This document shows, one piece after another, positions 28,105-38,055 of a stretch of DNA of 64,000 nucleotides (position 1 is its first letter; each line of letters begins with the position of its first letter). Location of the stretch: positions 3,100,001-3,164,000 of the forward strand of contig NZ_LT796768.1 of NCBI RefSeq assembly GCF_900167475.1, read 5' to 3'. Source of the stretch: Aeromicrobium choanae. GTDB taxonomy: Bacteria > Actinomycetota > Actinomycetes > Propionibacteriales > Nocardioidaceae. The translations under genes and the position numbers were made by a program. The notes under the pieces are model-generated. The model ran no database searches, had not been told where the DNA came from, and saw only the letters and a program-made list of their open reading frames with translations.

Positions 28105-29292
28105 GTGAGCCGTCTATTCACCTCGGAGTCCGTGACCGAGGGTCACCCGGACAAGATCGCCGACCAGATCAGCGACAGCATCCTCGACGCACTGCTCGCC
28201 CAGGACCCCAAGAGCCGCGTCGCGGCCGAGACGTTCGTGACCACGGGCCTGGTCCTGGTCGGCGGCGAGGTCACCACCGAGGCCTACGCCGACATCGCGC
28301 GGATCGCGCGCGACCGCGTGCTCGCGATCGGCTACGACTCGTCCACCAAGGGCTTCGACGGTGAGTCCTGCGCCGTGCAGGTCACCCTCGACGCGCAGTC
28401 GCCCGACATCGCCCAGGGCGTCGACACGGCTGAGGAGGCCCGCCTCGGCGGCGCCACCGACCCGCTCGACCTCCAGGGCGCCGGCGACCAGGGACTGATG
28501 TTCGGCTTCGCCTGCGACGAGACCCCCGAGCTGATGCCGCTGCCGATCACGATCGCGCACCGTCTCTCCGAGCAGCTGACCAAGGTCCGCAAGGACGGCA
28601 CGCTGCCGTACCTGCGTCCCGACGGCAAGACCCAGGTCACCATCGAGTACGACGACAACGACAAGCCCGTGCGCGTCGAGGCCATCGTCATCTCCACCCA
28701 GCACGAGGAGGGCGTGGACCTCGAGCACCAGCTGCCCTCCGACCTCAAGAAGCACGTCATCGACGAGGTGCTGAGCCAGTACGACATCGACTCGTCGAAC
28801 TACAAGTCGCACATCAACCCGACGGGCAAGTTCGTCATCGGCGGCCCCATGGGCGATGCCGGCCTGACGGGCCGCAAGATCATCGTCGACACCTACGGCG
28901 GCTACGCCCGTCACGGTGGCGGCGCGTTCAGCGGCAAGGATCCGAGCAAGGTCGACCGCTCCGCCGCGTACGCGATGCGGTGGGTCGCCAAGAACATCGT
29001 GGCGTCGGGTCTGGCCACCAAGGCCGAGGTCCAGGTCGCGTACGCGATCGGCGTGGCCCACCCGGTCGGCTTCTACGTCGACACGTTCGGCACCGAGGTC
29101 GTCCCGGTCGACACGATCCGCGACGCCGTGCTGGAGATCTTCGACCTGCGCCCGGCCGCGATCGTGCGCGACCTCGACCTGCTGCGCCCGATCTACGCCG
29201 AGACGGCCGCCTACGGCCACTTCGGCCGCCCGGGCCTGCCGTGGGAGAGCATCGACCGCGCCGACGCCCTGCGCGCGGCCGCGGGTCTCTGA
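28105..29292 (+). CDS. metK: S-adenosylmethionine synthetase
   Basis: The 395-residue enzyme makes SAM from methionine and ATP. It has the signature regions [29 protein letters not shown] and the P-loop-like [19 protein letters not shown]. The length fits the family. GTG 28105 follows GAGAGGTAACC. It has its own upstream palindrome and so is probably not only driven from gmk/rpoZ. Confidence 0.99.
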   Translation: MSRLFTSESVTEGHPDKIADQISDSILDALLAQDPKSRVAAETFVTTGLVLVGGEVTTEAYADIARIARDRVLAIGYDSSTKGFDGESCAVQVTLDAQSPDIAQGVDTAEEARLGGATDPLDLQGAGDQGLMFGFACDETPELMPLPITIAHRLSEQLTKVRKDGTLPYLRPDGKTQVTIEYDDNDKPVRVEAIVISTQHEEGVDLEHQLPSDLKKHVIDEVLSQYDIDSSNYKSHINPTGKFVIGGPMGDAGLTGRKIIVDTYGGYARHGGGAFSGKDPSKVDRSAAYAMRWVAKNIVASGLATKAEVQVAYAIGVAHPVGFYVDTFGTEVVPVDTIRDAVLEIFDLRPAAIVRDLDLLRPIYAETAAYGHFGRPGLPWESIDRADALRAAAGL

Positions 29293-29326
29293 TCCCGTGC
29301 CCCGGGGCCCTGTCGGGCCCTGCTGG

Positions 29327-29332
29327 TAGAAC
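29327..29332 (+). promoter_or_regulatory. Likely -10 box of priA (leaderless)
   Basis: TAGAAC lies 6 nt before the GTG at 29339, so the transcript would start at or next to the start codon. No -35 is evident. Confidence 0.45.
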
Positions 29333-29338
29333 AGCCGA

Positions 29339-31234
29339 GTGAACCAAGCACAGCGGCGTGTCGCGAGAGTCCTCGTCGACACGCCGCTGTCGCATCTGGA
29401 CCGCCCCTTCGACTACGCCGTCCCCGACGAGCTCGTCGAGGCGGTCGTGCCGGGATGCCGGGTCAAGGTCCGCTTCGCGGGGCGGCTCGTCGACGGATTC
29501 GTCCTCGAGCTCGCCGACGACTCCGAGCACGACGGGAAGCTCGCGGCGGTCGCCAAGGTGGTCTCCTCCGAGCCGGTCCTGACCCCGGAGGTCGCCGCGC
29601 TCGCCCGCGCGCTGGCCGACCGCTACGCGGGCACCGCGGCCGACGTCCTGCGGCTCGCGATCCCGCCCCGCCACGCGCGAGCCGAGGCCCACCCGCCGGC
29701 CGAGCCTTCGCCACGACCGCCCGACATCGGCAACGCCTCGTGGCATGCCTACGTGCACGGGGCGGCCTTCGTCGAGGCGCTCGCGGCGGGAGAGTCACCC
29801 CGCGCGGTGCTGAACGCGCTGCCGCGCCATGAGCCAGAACGCGCCGTGGCCGAGGCGGTGTCGGCGGTCGTGCGGTCGGGCCGCGGGGCGGTCGTCTGCG
29901 TCCCCGACGTGCGCGAGGTCGCTCGCTGGCACGCGGCCTTCGCCGAGGCTCTCGGCCCCGACGCCCACGTGGCGCTCACGGCTGCCGACAAGCCCGCGGC
30001 CCGCTACCGGAACTTCCTGCGGGTCTCCCGCGGTGAGGTGCAGGTCGTGCTCGGCACCCGTGCCGCCGCCTACGCGCCCGTGCGCGACCTCGGTCTCGTC
30101 GTGATCTGGGACGACGGCGACGACCTCCACGCCGAGCCCCGCGCGCCCTACCCCCACACCCGCGAGGTGCTGCTGACCCGCGCGATCGAGACCGGCGCCG
30201 GCGTGCTGATCGCCGGCCATGCCCGCATGGCCGAGGCCCAGTCGCTGGTGCAGCAGGGCTGGTGCGCCGAGATCGTCGCCGACCAGGCCTCCCGGCGTCG
30301 CGAGTGGCCGGTCGTCGAGGTCACCGACGGCACCGAGCACGGCGCGGCCGCCGCCCGGCTGCCCGCCGCGGTGTTCCAGGCGGTCCGGGCCGCCGAGGGC
30401 CCCGTGCTCGTCCAGGTGCCCCGGCGGGGCTACCGCACCTCGCTGGCCTGCCAGGACTGCCGCACGCCGGCCTCCTGCCCGCAGTGCCACGGGCCCCTGC
30501 TGCAGCACCGGGCCGACGCCCCCCTGGTGTGCCGCTGGTGTGCCACCGAGGTGCCCCGCTGGCGGTGCACCGAGTGCGGTGGCACGCGCCTGCGCGCCCC
30601 GGTGGTGGGCCAGCTGCGCACCGCCGAGGAGTTCGGCGCCGCCTTCCCCGACCGCACCGTCCTCACCTCGGGCGGCGACACGGTGCTCGAGACGGTGGAC
30701 CCCGAGGGAGACCCGCTCGTGCTGGCCACTCCGGGCGCCGAGCCGCCCGTCCCCGGCGGCTACGCCGTGGTGGTGCTGCTCGACACATGGCTCATGCTCG
30801 GACGCGACGACGTGCGCGTCGTCGAGGAGTCGTACCGGCGCTGGTTCAACGCCCTGGCGCTGTCGGCCTTCGGGGCCCGGGCCGTCGCGGTCGGTGACAC
30901 CACGGTCCTGCAGGCGCTCGTCCGCGCCGACCCGGTGGCCGTCGCCGCCCGCGAGCTCTCCGAGCGGGCCGAGACCCATCTGCCGCCCGTCGGGCGCCTC
31001 GCCACGGTCGACGGCACCGACGACGTGATCGGGGTCCTGGCGCGCCGGTCGTGGCCGGCGTTCGTCGACGTCCTCGGCCCGGTGCCGCTGGAGCCGGGCC
31101 GCGAGCGCCTCATCCTGCGGGTGCCCCGGCGCGAGGGTCTGGCGCTGGCCGGGGTGCTCAAGCAGGTCGCCTCCGAGCGCAGCGCGGCCAAGGAGACCCC
31201 CGTGCGGATCCAGGTCGACCCCGTCGCCTTCTGA
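29339..31234 (+). CDS. priA: Primosomal protein N', helicase motifs absent
   Basis: The 631-residue protein has the PriA N-terminal DNA-binding domain (VLVDTPLSHLDRPFDYAVPDEL) and the zinc-binding cysteine cluster (CQDCRTPASCPQCHGPLL, CRWCATEVPRWRCTECGG). The Walker A loop is missing, and where DEAH is expected the sequence reads IWDDGDDLHAE. Actinobacterial PriA proteins commonly lack the ATPase motifs and are thought to work as assembly factors at stalled forks rather than helicases. This gene fits that type and is full length, so it is not a pseudogene. GTG 29339 is 7 bases after TAGAAC. Confidence 0.93.
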   Translation: MNQAQRRVARVLVDTPLSHLDRPFDYAVPDELVEAVVPGCRVKVRFAGRLVDGFVLELADDSEHDGKLAAVAKVVSSEPVLTPEVAALARALADRYAGTAADVLRLAIPPRHARAEAHPPAEPSPRPPDIGNASWHAYVHGAAFVEALAAGESPRAVLNALPRHEPERAVAEAVSAVVRSGRGAVVCVPDVREVARWHAAFAEALGPDAHVALTAADKPAARYRNFLRVSRGEVQVVLGTRAAAYAPVRDLGLVVIWDDGDDLHAEPRAPYPHTREVLLTRAIETGAGVLIAGHARMAEAQSLVQQGWCAEIVADQASRRREWPVVEVTDGTEHGAAAARLPAAVFQAVRAAEGPVLVQVPRRGYRTSLACQDCRTPASCPQCHGPLLQHRADAPLVCRWCATEVPRWRCTECGGTRLRAPVVGQLRTAEEFGAAFPDRTVLTSGGDTVLETVDPEGDPLVLATPGAEPPVPGGYAVVVLLDTWLMLGRDDVRVVEESYRRWFNALALSAFGARAVAVGDTTVLQALVRADPVAVAARELSERAETHLPPVGRLATVDGTDDVIGVLARRSWPAFVDVLGPVPLEPGRERLILRVPRREGLALAGVLKQVASERSAAKETPVRIQVDPVAF

Positions 31235-31252
31235 GCCGCCCGGCGGCACGAC

Positions 31253-31292
31253 CTAGACTCGGCGGGTGAAGACTAGACTCGCCAGGTGAAGA
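31253..31292 (+). repeat. 20-bp tandem duplication over the fmt promoter and start codon
   Basis: 31253-31272 and 31273-31292 are 18/20 identical; each holds a TAGACT -10 box and a GTG spaced alike (GTG at 31266 and 31286). The upstream GTG opens a frame of only seven codons (MKTRLAR) before a TGA that overlaps the true start. This could be a duplicated promoter with a mini-ORF. Confidence 0.85.
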
Positions 31293-32209
31293 TCGTGTTC
31301 GCCGGGACCCCGGCCACCGCCGTGCCGACGCTCGAGGCGCTCGTCGCCAGCCGCCACGAGGTGGTCGCCGTGATCACCCGTCCCGACGCGCGGGTCGGCC
31401 GTGGCCGGTCGCTGCAGCCCTCGCCCGTGGCGGTGGCCGCCGAGGCCCACGGGATCGACGTGCTCAAGCCGGCGTCGACGTCCGATCCCGAGTTTCTCGA
31501 CGCGCTGGCGGCCACGGAGGCACGCCTGGGCGTGATCGTGGCGTACGGGGCGCTGCTGCGCCGCGACGTGCTCGACGCCCTCGAGTTCGGCTGGATCAAC
31601 CTGCACTACTCCGTGCTGCCGGCCTGGCGCGGGGCCGCCCCGGTGCAGCGCTCGATCATGGCCGGCGACGAGATCACCGGCGCCACGGTCTTCAGCCTCG
31701 TGGAGGCGCTGGACGCCGGTCCGGTGCTCGGCACGATCACCGAGCGGATCCAGCAGGACGACACCACGGGAACGCTCCTGGACCGCCTGTCCGACCAGGG
31801 CGCCACCCTCGTCGTCGACGTCGTCGACCACATCGAGGCGGGCGACATCGGCGCGGTGCGCCAGCCGGAGGACAACGTCTCCTACGCCCACAAGCTGACC
31901 ACCGAGGACGCCCGCATCGACTGGCACCGTCCGGCCTTCGCCGTCGACCGCCAGATCCGCGGCTGCACGCCCGCGCCGGGCGCCTGGACCGAGGTCGACG
32001 GGGCGCGCCTCAAGGTCGGGCCGCTCACGATCGCCGAGGAGTCCACGCTGAAGCCGGGCGTGGCCTCCATCGGCAAGCGCGAGGTGCGCGTCGGCACCAC
32101 CACCACCGACGTCGTGCTGGGCGAGGTGCAGCCGCGCGGCAAGAAGGCGATGCCCGCCGCGGACTGGGGCCGTGGCCTCGGCGGAGCCACCGAGGTGGTG
32201 TTCTCGTGA
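31286..32209 (+). CDS. fmt: Methionyl-tRNA formyltransferase
   Basis: The 307-residue enzyme formylates initiator Met-tRNA. It has MKIVFAGTPATAVPTLEAL, the catalytic region NLHYSVLPAWRGAAPVQRSI with Asn/His, and EALDAGPVL with the catalytic Asp. A C-terminal OB-like domain follows. GTG 31286 lies within a duplicated promoter/start repeat. It overlaps rsmB by GTGA. Confidence 0.97.
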   Translation: MKIVFAGTPATAVPTLEALVASRHEVVAVITRPDARVGRGRSLQPSPVAVAAEAHGIDVLKPASTSDPEFLDALAATEARLGVIVAYGALLRRDVLDALEFGWINLHYSVLPAWRGAAPVQRSIMAGDEITGATVFSLVEALDAGPVLGTITERIQQDDTTGTLLDRLSDQGATLVVDVVDHIEAGDIGAVRQPEDNVSYAHKLTTEDARIDWHRPAFAVDRQIRGCTPAPGAWTEVDGARLKVGPLTIAEESTLKPGVASIGKREVRVGTTTTDVVLGEVQPRGKKAMPAADWGRGLGGATEVVFS

Positions 32210-33474
32210 GCACGCCCACCGACCCGCGCGAGGTCGCGTTCGATGTCATGTCGGCGGTGCGCACCCGCGACGTCTACGTCAACCTGCTGCTGCCGACCCT
32301 GCTGGACGGCCTCTCCACCCGCGACGCCGCGCTGGCCACCGAGCTGACGCACAACACGATCCGCCACCAGGGCACCTACGACGCGATCATCGACACGGTG
32401 GCCACCGGCACGGTCCACCCCGCGGTGCGCGACGCCCTGCGCCTCGGCGCCCACCAGCTGCTCGCGATGCGCGTGCCGGCCCACGCCGCCGTCGACACCA
32501 CCGTGCAGCTCGTGCGCCGCAAGATCGGGCACAGGCCCGTCGGCTTCGCGAACGCCGTGCTGCGCAAGATCGGCGGCAAGGACCTCGACACCTGGCTGGC
32601 CGAGGTCACCGCCGGGCGCGACCGGCTCGACGCGCTGGCGATCAGGTACTCGCACCCGCGTTGGGTCGTCGAGGCGCTCGAGGCCGCCGTGGGCACCGAC
32701 GAGCTGGAGGCCCTGCTGGCGGCCGACAACGCGCCGCCACTGGTCACCCTCGTCGCCCGCCCCGGACTCGTCGACCCGCGCTCGCTGCCGGGGGAGACGG
32801 GCCGGCTCAGCCCCTACGCCCGCGTGATGACCGCCGGGGGAGACCCGGGGTTCGTTCCCGCCGTGCGCGACGGCCGCGCCGGGGTGCAGGACGAGGGCTC
32901 GCAGATGGTGGCGATCACCACGGCCGAGGCGCCGCTCGAGGGGTACGACACGCACTGGCTAGATCTGGCCGCCGGTCCCGGTGGCAAGGCCGCGCTGCTC
33001 GGCGCCCTCGCCGCCCAGCGAGGTGCCTCCTTGGTGGCCAACGAGATGCAGCCGCACCGCGCCGAGCTGGTACGCCAGTCCGTGCGGGCGCTCAACAACG
33101 TCGAGGTCACCGTGCACGACGGCCGCGAGGGTCCGTGGGAGGAGGAGTCGTTCGACCGTGTGCTGCTCGACGCTCCGTGCACCGGGCTCGGCGCCCTGCG
33201 CCGTCGTCCCGAGGCCCGCTGGCGCCGCCGCGCCGAGGACGTCCCCGAGCTGGTCACGCTGCAGCGGCAGCTGCTGACCCGCGCCGTCGACCTCGTCCGG
33301 CCCGGGGGAGTGGTGGGCTACGCCACCTGCTCGCCGCTGCCCGCCGAGACCCGCGAGGTCGTCGAGTCGGTCGTCGGGGAGCGGTCCGACGTGACCGTCG
33401 AGTCCGAGCACCACTGGTGGCCGCACACCGACGGCACGGACGCGATGTACCTGGCGCTGCTGCGCCGCGGCTGA
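32206..33474 (+). CDS. rsmB: 16S rRNA m5C967 methyltransferase RsmB
   Basis: The 422-residue protein has an N-terminal NusB-like RNA-binding domain ([21 protein letters not shown]) and a C-terminal SAM methyltransferase domain ([14 protein letters not shown]) with both catalytic cysteines ([14 protein letters not shown]). It methylates 16S rRNA. It is coupled to fmt by a 4-base overlap, a conserved arrangement. Confidence 0.95.
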   Translation: MSTPTDPREVAFDVMSAVRTRDVYVNLLLPTLLDGLSTRDAALATELTHNTIRHQGTYDAIIDTVATGTVHPAVRDALRLGAHQLLAMRVPAHAAVDTTVQLVRRKIGHRPVGFANAVLRKIGGKDLDTWLAEVTAGRDRLDALAIRYSHPRWVVEALEAAVGTDELEALLAADNAPPLVTLVARPGLVDPRSLPGETGRLSPYARVMTAGGDPGFVPAVRDGRAGVQDEGSQMVAITTAEAPLEGYDTHWLDLAAGPGGKAALLGALAAQRGASLVANEMQPHRAELVRQSVRALNNVEVTVHDGREGPWEEESFDRVLLDAPCTGLGALRRRPEARWRRRAEDVPELVTLQRQLLTRAVDLVRPGGVVGYATCSPLPAETREVVESVVGERSDVTVESEHHWWPHTDGTDAMYLALLRRG

Positions 33475-33490
33475 CGGATACGCTCGCCCC

Positions 33491-34147
33491 ATGCGCATCA
33501 CGCCGAGCCTGCTGAACGCCGACTTCGCGAACCTGGCGGGGGAGGCGGCCCGGATCCCGACGGCCGACTTCCTGCACATGGACGTGATGGACAACCACTT
33601 CGTGCCGAACCTCACGCTCGGCGCGCCCGTGATCGAGGCGCTGGCGAAGGCCGCGCCCCAGCCGATCGACGCGCACCTGATGATCGAGGAGCCCGACCGT
33701 TGGGCGCCGCAGTTCGTGGAGGCGGGCGCGTCGAGCGTCACCTTCCACGTCGAGGCCGCCAAGGCGCCGGTGCGGCTGGCTCGCGAGATCCGCGCGCAGG
33801 GCGCTCGCGCGTCGATGGCGCTCAAGCCCGCGACGCCGATCGAGCCCTACGAGGACCTGCTCCCCGAGCTGGACATGGTGCTGATCATGACGGTCGAGCC
33901 GGGCTTCGGCGGGCAGAAGTTCCTCGACCTGTGCCTGCCGAAGATCCGTCGCACGCGCGCGCTGCTCGACCGGGTCGGCGGGGACATCTGGCTCCAGGTC
34001 GACGGCGGCGTCTCGCTGGAGACGATCGAGCGCTGCGCCGAGGCCGGCGCCGACACCTTCGTGGCGGGCTCGGCGGTCTACAGCGCCGACGACCCGGGCG
34101 CCATGGTGGAGCGTCTGCGTGAGACGGCCGTCGGCGCCTGCCACTGA
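33491..34147 (+). CDS. rpe: Ribulose-phosphate 3-epimerase
   Basis: The 218-residue TIM barrel interconverts ribulose-5-P and xylulose-5-P. It has [13 protein letters not shown], the metal/catalytic segment [12 protein letters not shown] and the phosphate loop [12 protein letters not shown]. Ribulose-5-phosphate is also the substrate of RibB in the following rib operon, which may explain the conserved neighbourhood. The FMN riboswitch lies between rpe and ribD. Confidence 0.97.
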   Translation: MRITPSLLNADFANLAGEAARIPTADFLHMDVMDNHFVPNLTLGAPVIEALAKAAPQPIDAHLMIEEPDRWAPQFVEAGASSVTFHVEAAKAPVRLAREIRAQGARASMALKPATPIEPYEDLLPELDMVLIMTVEPGFGGQKFLDLCLPKIRRTRALLDRVGGDIWLQVDGGVSLETIERCAEAGADTFVAGSAVYSADDPGAMVERLRETAVGACH

Positions 34148-34181
34148 GCCGCTAGACTTTCCGTGTACGAGCTAATCGCTC

Positions 34182-34312
34182 GCGTGCTCCGGGGTCGGTG
34201 CAAGTCCGAACCGGCGGTGACAGTCCGCGACCCGAGGCCCTGCTCGCAGGGCTGAGGTTGAACCGGTGGAACTCCGGTACCGACGGTGAAAGTCCGGATG
34301 GAAGGCGCACGC
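34182..34312 (+). ncRNA. FMN (RFN) riboswitch
   Basis: Conserved RFN elements are present: GAACCGGCGGT (34208-34218), CAGTCCGCGACCC (34221-34233) and GATGGAAGG (34298-34306). The closing P1 stem pairs GCGTGC (34182-34187) with GCACGC (34307-34312). FMN binding is known to shut down riboflavin synthesis genes. It is placed 68 bases before the ribD start. Confidence 0.97.
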
Positions 34313-34313
34313 T

Positions 34314-34338
34314 GCTCGGACGCATCCTGCGTCCGAGC
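34314..34338 (+). promoter_or_regulatory. Perfect hairpin after the FMN riboswitch
   Basis: GCTCGGACGCA-TCC-TGCGTCCGAGC gives an 11-bp stem and 3-nt loop directly after the aptamer. No T-tract follows, so it is probably part of a translational expression platform or competes with other folds. The ribD Shine-Dalgarno (AAAGGGAG, 34368-34375) lies downstream. Confidence 0.7.
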
Positions 34339-34379
34339 CGTCCCCGGTGTCCCGTGAGCCCGAAGGCAAAGGGAGACCG

Positions 34380-35450
34380 GTGGCCAGTCAGACCGAGACC
34401 GACGCGATGCGCCGGGCCGTCGAGGCCGCCCGCGCCGTGGGTCGCACCCTGCCCAACCCGCCGGTCGGCTGCGTGCTGCTCGACGACGAGGGCCGTGAGA
34501 TCGCCGTGGGCGTCCACCGGGGCGCGGGCACGCCGCACGCCGAGGTCGACGCCCTCCAGCTCGCGGGCGACCGCGCCCGCGGCGCCACCGCCGTCGTCAC
34601 CCTCGAGCCGTGCAACCACACCGGCCGTACCGGCCCCTGCACGCAGGCCCTGATCGCCGCGGGGGTCGCCCGCGTGGTCTTCGGCACCACCGACCCCGCC
34701 GAGGGCGCCGGGGGAGCGAAGGTCCTCGTCGAGGCGGGCCTCGAGGTCGAGGACGGCGTCCTGGCCGACGAGACCGACGAGCTGGTCCGCTTCTGGTCCC
34801 ACCGCCACCTCCACGGGCGGCCGTTCGTCACGTGGAAGTACGCGGCCACGCTCGACGGACTCAGCGCCGCTCCGGACGGCAGCAGCAAGTGGATCACCAG
34901 CGAGACGGCACGCCGCGACGTCCAGGTGTTCCGCGCCGAGTGCGACGCCATCATGGCCGGCACCTACTCCGTGCTCGCCGACGACCCGCGACTCACGGTG
35001 CGCGACGCCTCCGACCTGCCCCTGCCGTACGACCGCCAGCCGCTGCGCGTCGTCGTGGGGGAGTCGAAGATCCCCGCGTACTACCGCGTGTTCGACCGCG
35101 TCGCCCCCACGCGGCAGATCCACTCGCGCGACCCGCACGTGGTGCTCGCCGAGCTGCAGGCCGCGGGCATCCACCACGTCTGGCTCGAGGGCGGACCCCG
35201 GCTCGCCGGCGCGTTCTGGGGCGAGGGCCTCATCGACCGCGTGATCGGCTACATGGCTCCGGCGATGCTGGGCTCCGGCCGCGCCGCTCTCGAGGGCGAG
35301 GCGACCACGCTCGCGGACATCCGCCCCATCGAGATCACCGACCTGCGGATGGTCGGTCCCGACATCCGCATCGTCGGCACGCCGGGCCGGATGCCGCGCG
35401 AGGACATGGACACACCGATCGAGGAACCTGACAGCGAGGGCACGAACTGA
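34380..35450 (+). CDS. ribD: Bifunctional riboflavin deaminase/reductase RibD
   Basis: The 356-residue fusion has an N-terminal zinc deaminase (HAEVDAL; EPCNHTGRTGPC) and a C-terminal NADPH reductase (KYAATLDGLSAAPDGSSKWITS). It catalyses the second and third steps of riboflavin synthesis. GTG 34380 gives the family N-terminus; a longer upstream extension lies within the leader RNA. Its TGA overlaps the ribE ATG by one base. Confidence 0.97.
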   Translation: MASQTETDAMRRAVEAARAVGRTLPNPPVGCVLLDDEGREIAVGVHRGAGTPHAEVDALQLAGDRARGATAVVTLEPCNHTGRTGPCTQALIAAGVARVVFGTTDPAEGAGGAKVLVEAGLEVEDGVLADETDELVRFWSHRHLHGRPFVTWKYAATLDGLSAAPDGSSKWITSETARRDVQVFRAECDAIMAGTYSVLADDPRLTVRDASDLPLPYDRQPLRVVVGESKIPAYYRVFDRVAPTRQIHSRDPHVVLAELQAAGIHHVWLEGGPRLAGAFWGEGLIDRVIGYMAPAMLGSGRAALEGEATTLADIRPIEITDLRMVGPDIRIVGTPGRMPREDMDTPIEEPDSEGTN

Positions 35451-36049
35451 TGTTCACGGGCTTGGTGGAGGAGAAGGGCACGGTCGTGGCCCTCGACGAC
35501 CTCGGCGACGCGGTGCGGATCACGATCCGCGGACCCGTCGTCACGTCGGACGCCGGACACGGCGACTCGATCGCGGTCAACGGCTGCTGCCTGACGGTGA
35601 TCGACCCGACCGAGGACACGTTCAGTGCCGACGTCATGCGCGAGTCGCTGGACCGCACCAGCCTCGGCGACCTGGAGGCAGGATCCCTCGTCAACCTGGA
35701 GCGCGCGATGCAGGCCGGCGCCCGGATGGGCGGCCACATCGTCCAGGGCCACGTCGACGGCACCGCCACGCTGATCGACCGCACCCCGAGCGAGCACTGG
35801 GAGGTCGTCCGGTTCAGCCTGCCGGCCGAGCTGGCGCGCTACGTGGTCGACAAGGGCTCGATCACGGTCGACGGCACGTCGCTCACCGTGGTCGAGGCCG
35901 GTGACGACTGGTTCAGCGTCTCCCTCATCCCCACCACCCTGGCCGACACCGTGCTCGGCACCCGCAAGCCCGGCGACCGCGTCAACCTCGAGGTGGACGT
36001 CATCGCCAAGTACGTCGAGCGACTGCTCGAGAAGGGAGCTCACTCATGA
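35450..36049 (+). CDS. ribE: Riboflavin synthase alpha subunit
   Basis: The 199-residue enzyme has two tandem lumazine-binding repeats, the first beginning [12 protein letters not shown] and the second after [14 protein letters not shown]. It turns two lumazine molecules into riboflavin. It overlaps ribD by one base and ribBA by four. Also named ribC in some species. Confidence 0.97.
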   Translation: MFTGLVEEKGTVVALDDLGDAVRITIRGPVVTSDAGHGDSIAVNGCCLTVIDPTEDTFSADVMRESLDRTSLGDLEAGSLVNLERAMQAGARMGGHIVQGHVDGTATLIDRTPSEHWEVVRFSLPAELARYVVDKGSITVDGTSLTVVEAGDDWFSVSLIPTTLADTVLGTRKPGDRVNLEVDVIAKYVERLLEKGAHS

Positions 36050-37290
36050 TCGAGGAGCAGCACACCGGAGTCCGCCTCGACAGCATCGAGCGCGCGATCG
36101 CCGACATCCGCGACGGAAAGGCGATCGTCGTCGTCGACGACGAGGACCGCGAGAACGAGGGCGACATCATCTTCGCCGCCTCCAAGGCGACGCCCGAGCT
36201 GATGGCGTTCCTGGTCCGCTACTCCAGCGGCCTGGTCTGCGCGCCGATCACGGGCGAGATCCTCGACCGGCTGGCGATCCCGCTGATGACCCCGCACAAC
36301 CGCGACCGGCTGCGCACGGCCTACACCGTGTCGATCGACGCCCGCGACGGCGTCACCACCGGCATCTCGGCGTCCGACCGGGCGCGCACGTGCCGCGTGC
36401 TCGCCGACTCGGCCACCGAGCCGTTCGAGCTCGTGCAGCCCGGCCACATCGTGCCGCTGCGCGCCAAGCCCGGCGGTGTGCTGGAGCGCGCCGGCCACAC
36501 CGAGGCCGCGGTCGACTTCGCCCGCCTCGCGGGCCTGACCCCCGCCGGCGTGATCGGCGAGGTGATGAACGACGACGGCACGCTCAAGCGCGCGCCTGAG
36601 CTGCGCGAGTTCGCCGACGAGCACGATCTCGCCCTGGTCTCGATCGCCGACCTGCAGGTGTACCTGCGCCTGCACGAGTCGCAGATCACCCGCCTGGCCG
36701 ACGCCCACCTGCCCACCGAGTTCGGCACGTTCCGCGCCATGGGCTTCAAGGACCGCATCGACGGCGCCGAGCACGTGGCCCTCGTCCACGGCGAGCCCGG
36801 AACCGAGGACGTGCTGGTGCGGCTGCACTCCGAGTGCCTCACCGGCGACGTCTTCGGCTCGCGCCGCTGCGACTGCGGCCCGCAGCTGGAGGCCGCGATG
36901 GCCGAGGTCGTCTCCGCCGGCGCCGGCATCGTGGTCTACCTCCGCGGCCACGAGGGCCGCGGGATCGGCCTGCTGCACAAGCTGCGTGCCTACGAGCTGC
37001 AGGACCAGGGCCAGGACACGGTCGACGCGAACCTCTCGCTGGGCTTCGGCGAGGACGAGCGCGACTACGCCGCCGGGGCGCAGATCCTGCGCGAGCTCGG
37101 CGTCACCTCGGTGCGCCTGCTGACCAACAACCCCGACAAGTCCACCCAGCTGGAGCAGTACGGCGTCAAGGTCGCCGAGCGGCTGCCCGTCGTCATCGCG
37201 CCCACGCCCGACAACCTGCGCTACCTGCAGACCAAGGCCGCCCGCATGGGCCACGACCTGCCCGACCTCAAGCTCGACGAGGAGATCTGA
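36046..37290 (+). CDS. ribBA: DHBP synthase / GTP cyclohydrolase II fusion
   Basis: The 414-residue bifunctional enzyme has an N-terminal RibB domain ([17 protein letters not shown]) and a C-terminal RibA domain with zinc ligands ([17 protein letters not shown]) and the GTP-binding RGHEGRGIG. RibB uses ribulose-5-phosphate, RibA uses GTP; these are the two entry reactions of the pathway. Confidence 0.98.
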   Translation: MIEEQHTGVRLDSIERAIADIRDGKAIVVVDDEDRENEGDIIFAASKATPELMAFLVRYSSGLVCAPITGEILDRLAIPLMTPHNRDRLRTAYTVSIDARDGVTTGISASDRARTCRVLADSATEPFELVQPGHIVPLRAKPGGVLERAGHTEAAVDFARLAGLTPAGVIGEVMNDDGTLKRAPELREFADEHDLALVSIADLQVYLRLHESQITRLADAHLPTEFGTFRAMGFKDRIDGAEHVALVHGEPGTEDVLVRLHSECLTGDVFGSRRCDCGPQLEAAMAEVVSAGAGIVVYLRGHEGRGIGLLHKLRAYELQDQGQDTVDANLSLGFGEDERDYAAGAQILRELGVTSVRLLTNNPDKSTQLEQYGVKVAERLPVVIAPTPDNLRYLQTKAARMGHDLPDLKLDEEI

Positions 37291-37291
37291 C

Positions 37292-37771
37292 GTGGCCGGA
37301 CACGGAGCACCCGAGATCACCGTCGACGGCAGCGGCGCGAAGGTCGCCGTCGTCGCGTCGAGCTGGCACACCGTGGTGATGGACGGCCTCATCGCCGGCA
37401 CCGACCGCGCGCTGAAGGAGGCCGGCGTCACCGACACGACGCTGCTGCGGGCGCCCGGCTCCTTCGAGCTGCCGATCATCGCGCAGGCCTGCGCGAACGC
37501 CGGCTACGACGTGGTCGTCGCGCTCGGCGTGATCATCCGGGGCGGGACGCCCCACTTCGAGTACGTCTCGGCGGCGACCACCGACGGGCTGTCCCGCGTG
37601 GCGCTGGACACCGGCGTGCCGATCGGCTTCGGCCTGCTCACGTGCGACACCGAGCAGCAGGCGCTCGACCGCGCCGGCCTGCCGGGATCGCCCGAGGACA
37701 AGGGGCGCGAGGCCGCCGAGGCCGCGCTCTCGGCATGGGCGACCGTCCGGGGCCTGACGCCCCGCCGATAG
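37292..37771 (+). CDS. ribH: Lumazine synthase
   Basis: The 159-residue enzyme condenses the RibB and RibD products to lumazine. It has [23 protein letters not shown] and the phosphate-binding [17 protein letters not shown] 37292 follows the ribBA stop by one base. It ends the riboflavin operon. Confidence 0.97.
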   Translation: MAGHGAPEITVDGSGAKVAVVASSWHTVVMDGLIAGTDRALKEAGVTDTTLLRAPGSFELPIIAQACANAGYDVVVALGVIIRGGTPHFEYVSAATTDGLSRVALDTGVPIGFGLLTCDTEQQALDRAGLPGSPEDKGREAAEAALSAWATVRGLTPRR

Positions 37772-37774
37772 GAT
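37769..37774 (+). promoter_or_regulatory. Likely -10 box of hisE (leaderless)
   Basis: TAGGAT overlaps the ribH stop and is 7 nt before ATG 37782, so hisEG may have its own leaderless promoter inside the rib operon end. Confidence 0.4.
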
Positions 37775-37781
37775 GACCACG

Positions 37782-38045
37782 ATGAAGACGTTCGATGGCC
37801 TGTTCGCGGAACTGTCCGAGAAGGCCGCCTCCCGCCCCGAGGGCTCGCGCACCGTCGCCGAGCTCGACGCGGGCGTGCACGCGATCGGCAAGAAGCTCGT
37901 GGAGGAGGCCGCCGAGTCGTGGATGGCCGCCGAGCATGAGGGACCTGCGCGTGCGGCCGAGGAGATCAGCCAGCTGCTGTACCACGCGCAGGTGATGATG
38001 ATCGCCGCTGGCATCTCCCTCGATGACGTCTACTCCCACCTCTAG
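37782..38045 (+). CDS. hisE: Phosphoribosyl-ATP pyrophosphatase
   Basis: The 87-residue protein is a MazG-like all-helical pyrophosphohydrolase ([32 protein letters not shown]) that catalyses the second step of histidine synthesis. ATG 37782 ([10 protein letters not shown]) matches family N-termini and the upstream TAGGAT; ATG 37773 adds three residues. It is followed 10 bases later by hisG. Confidence 0.95.
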   Translation: MKTFDGLFAELSEKAASRPEGSRTVAELDAGVHAIGKKLVEEAAESWMAAEHEGPARAAEEISQLLYHAQVMMIAAGISLDDVYSHL

Positions 38046-38055
38046 GAAGCCCCAC

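Noticed and set aside
29339-31234. priA as a pseudogene because helicase motifs are absent
   Set aside because: The frame is intact, the zinc cysteines are kept, and loss of these motifs is usual in actinobacteria.
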